Assembly: GCF_024206495.1 (NCBI RefSeq)
Contig: NZ_JAMBPQ010000004.1
Location: 309,410 to 373,409, forward strand
Length of the DNA stretch: 64,000 nucleotides
Direction: 5' to 3'
Source: Paraburkholderia sp. CNPSo 3272
GTDB lineage: Bacteria; Pseudomonadota; Gammaproteobacteria; Burkholderiales; Burkholderiaceae
Part shown: positions 63,355 through 64,000 of the stretch, in pieces
How positions within the stretch are numbered: position 1 is the first letter of the stretch
Layout: the number at the start of each line of letters is the position of its first letter
Made by a program: the position numbers and the translations under genes
Notes under the pieces: generated by a model
Seen by the model: only the letters and a program-made list of their open reading frames with translations
Told to the model about the DNA's origin: nothing
The model's database searches: none

Positions 63355-63463
63355 AGAAGTGCAGACGGGCGGGAAGCCTTGCCAGGCGGGGGCGCCCGTC
63401 GATTTTTCTTATTTAACATAAGATAAATTATCGCACTTTTTAATTGTACGGGCTAAGTTGTAG

Positions 63464-63498
63464 TGTCCGCTTTTAGCCAAGTTCAGATGTCCGCTTTT
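63464..63498 (+). repeat. Probable left end of the insertion element
   Basis: TGTCCGCTTTT occurs twice, at 63464-63474 and 63488-63498, just upstream of the transposase gene and at the edge of AT-rich DNA. Such short repeats at the element edge are typical of the ISNCY-type group, but the right end is outside the window, so the boundary is not proven. Confidence 0.5.
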
Positions 63499-63550
63499 TG
63501 GACGATCGTAAGCTAACAGATCGCTGGGAATCCAGTGTTTGGGAGCTTTA

Positions 63551-64000
63551 ATGGCGGCAACAGAACGGATAACAATGACGATGCGCGAGCTGGACAGATT
63601 GAAGCTCATTCAGGACGTGGTGGACGCACGGCTCAAGCCGCTGCGCGCAGCGCAGCGGCTTGGGCTGACGACCCGGCAGATTCGCCGGCTGGTTGGCCGG
63701 TTTCGTGAGCACGGGCCGCAAGGCCTCGTGTCGCGGCGACGCTCGCGGCCCAGCAACAACCGGCTAGACCGCGTAACGGCAGACCGGGCGCTATCGATTG
63801 TCCGTGAGCGTTACGCCGATTTCGGGCCCACGCTGGCCTGCGAGAAGCTCCGGGAATGCCACGGCATCCAGCTGGCGAAGGAGACGTTGCGCAAACTCAT
63901 GATGGACGCAGGACTATGGGTTGCGCGCCGGCAGCGGCCGCCGAAGATCTATCAGCCGCGCGCACGGCGTACGTGCCTGGGCGAGCTCATCCAGATCGAC
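63551..64000 (+). CDS. ISNCY-type transposase, 5' part, cut by window
   Basis: The frame is open from the ATG at 63551 to the window edge: 150 codons with no stop. It starts with a helix-turn-helix region (RLGLTTRQIRRLVGRFREHG) and a second one, FGPTLACEKLRECHG, LAKETLRKLMMDAGLW, typical of ISNCY/IS481-related transposases. It reaches GELIQID, whose Asp is the first residue of the catalytic DDE triad. The rest of the catalytic domain and the element's right end lie beyond the window. A second in-frame ATG (at 63575) is also possible. The gene reads intact so far. Confidence 0.85.
   Translation, partial: MAATERITMTMRELDRLKLIQDVVDARLKPLRAAQRLGLTTRQIRRLVGRFREHGPQGLVSRRRSRPSNNRLDRVTADRALSIVRERYADFGPTLACEKLRECHGIQLAKETLRKLMMDAGLWVARRQRPPKIYQPRARRTCLGELIQID

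Noticed and set aside
63409..63609. 66-codon minus-strand frame across the insertion-element edge
   Set aside because: It spans the element border and the transposase start, so it is accidental.

Overview
The window is GC-rich with dense, mostly operon-packed genes. The families present (PGDYG and DUF3022-like proteins, a chemoreceptor ending in DWETF, a prkA-yeaH-spoVR trio, a 2-ketogluconate operon with a PtxS-like regulator, an ISNCY-type transposase) point to a Burkholderia-group betaproteobacterium, most likely Paraburkholderia or a close relative. This is inferred from the protein content and is not a database identification. No rRNA, tRNA or CRISPR array was recognised.

Layout. 1-2.4 kb, leftward: a membrane-anchored TPR protein (cut by the window edge), PspA, and an alanine-rich ribbon-helix-helix protein. 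3-5.5 kb: a class A penicillin-binding protein (PBP1A) with a clear terminator. 5.9-12.5 kb, leftward: a DsbA-like isomerase and a complete tripartite RND efflux operon (adaptor, pump, outer-membrane lipoprotein), facing a divergent TetR regulator. 13.4-19.8 kb, leftward: DUF2795, a small exported protein, a C45-family acyltransferase/hydrolase, a ClC channel with CBS domains, a glutathione transferase and a YeiH-type exporter, with LysR divergent.

21-26.3 kb is a 2-ketogluconate operon, kguE-kguK-kguT-kguD-ptxS, behind a perfect 18-bp palindrome whose centre matches the known PtxS operator core. 26.4-33.4 kb is a mixed stretch: intramembrane protease-like protein, DUF3022-like, PGDYG, Spy-like periplasmic protein, an Lrp regulator followed by two 17-bp inverted repeats spaced 21 bp apart and a saccharopine-dehydrogenase-family gene, a P-loop kinase-like protein, a lipoprotein and CorA. 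33.5-39.8 kb is a ribose operon, rbsB-A-C-R-K. Then come a chemoreceptor (40-41.8 kb) and a hydratase (42.1-42.9 kb).

43.7-48.8 kb holds the stress module prkA-yeaH-spoVR, then a SulP transporter. 50.8-57.7 kb is a beta-glucoside/glucose operon: GH1 beta-glucosidase, four ABC transporter genes and a LacI regulator, with palindromic operators. 57.9-62.2 kb is a compact unassigned catabolic cluster: IclR regulator, citryl-CoA-lyase-like protein, type III CoA-transferase and MFS transporter. The window ends with a DUF2092-like lipoprotein and the 5' part of an ISNCY-type transposase gene.

The theme is sugar and sugar-acid catabolism (2-ketogluconate, ribose, beta-glucosides), each unit carrying its own LacI-type regulator as the last or an internal gene, alongside envelope-stress and efflux functions. 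The best candidate for an undescribed system is the CoA-transferase plus citryl-CoA-lyase cluster. Its parts suggest import, CoA activation and cleavage of a citrate-like acid without a citryl-CoA synthetase.
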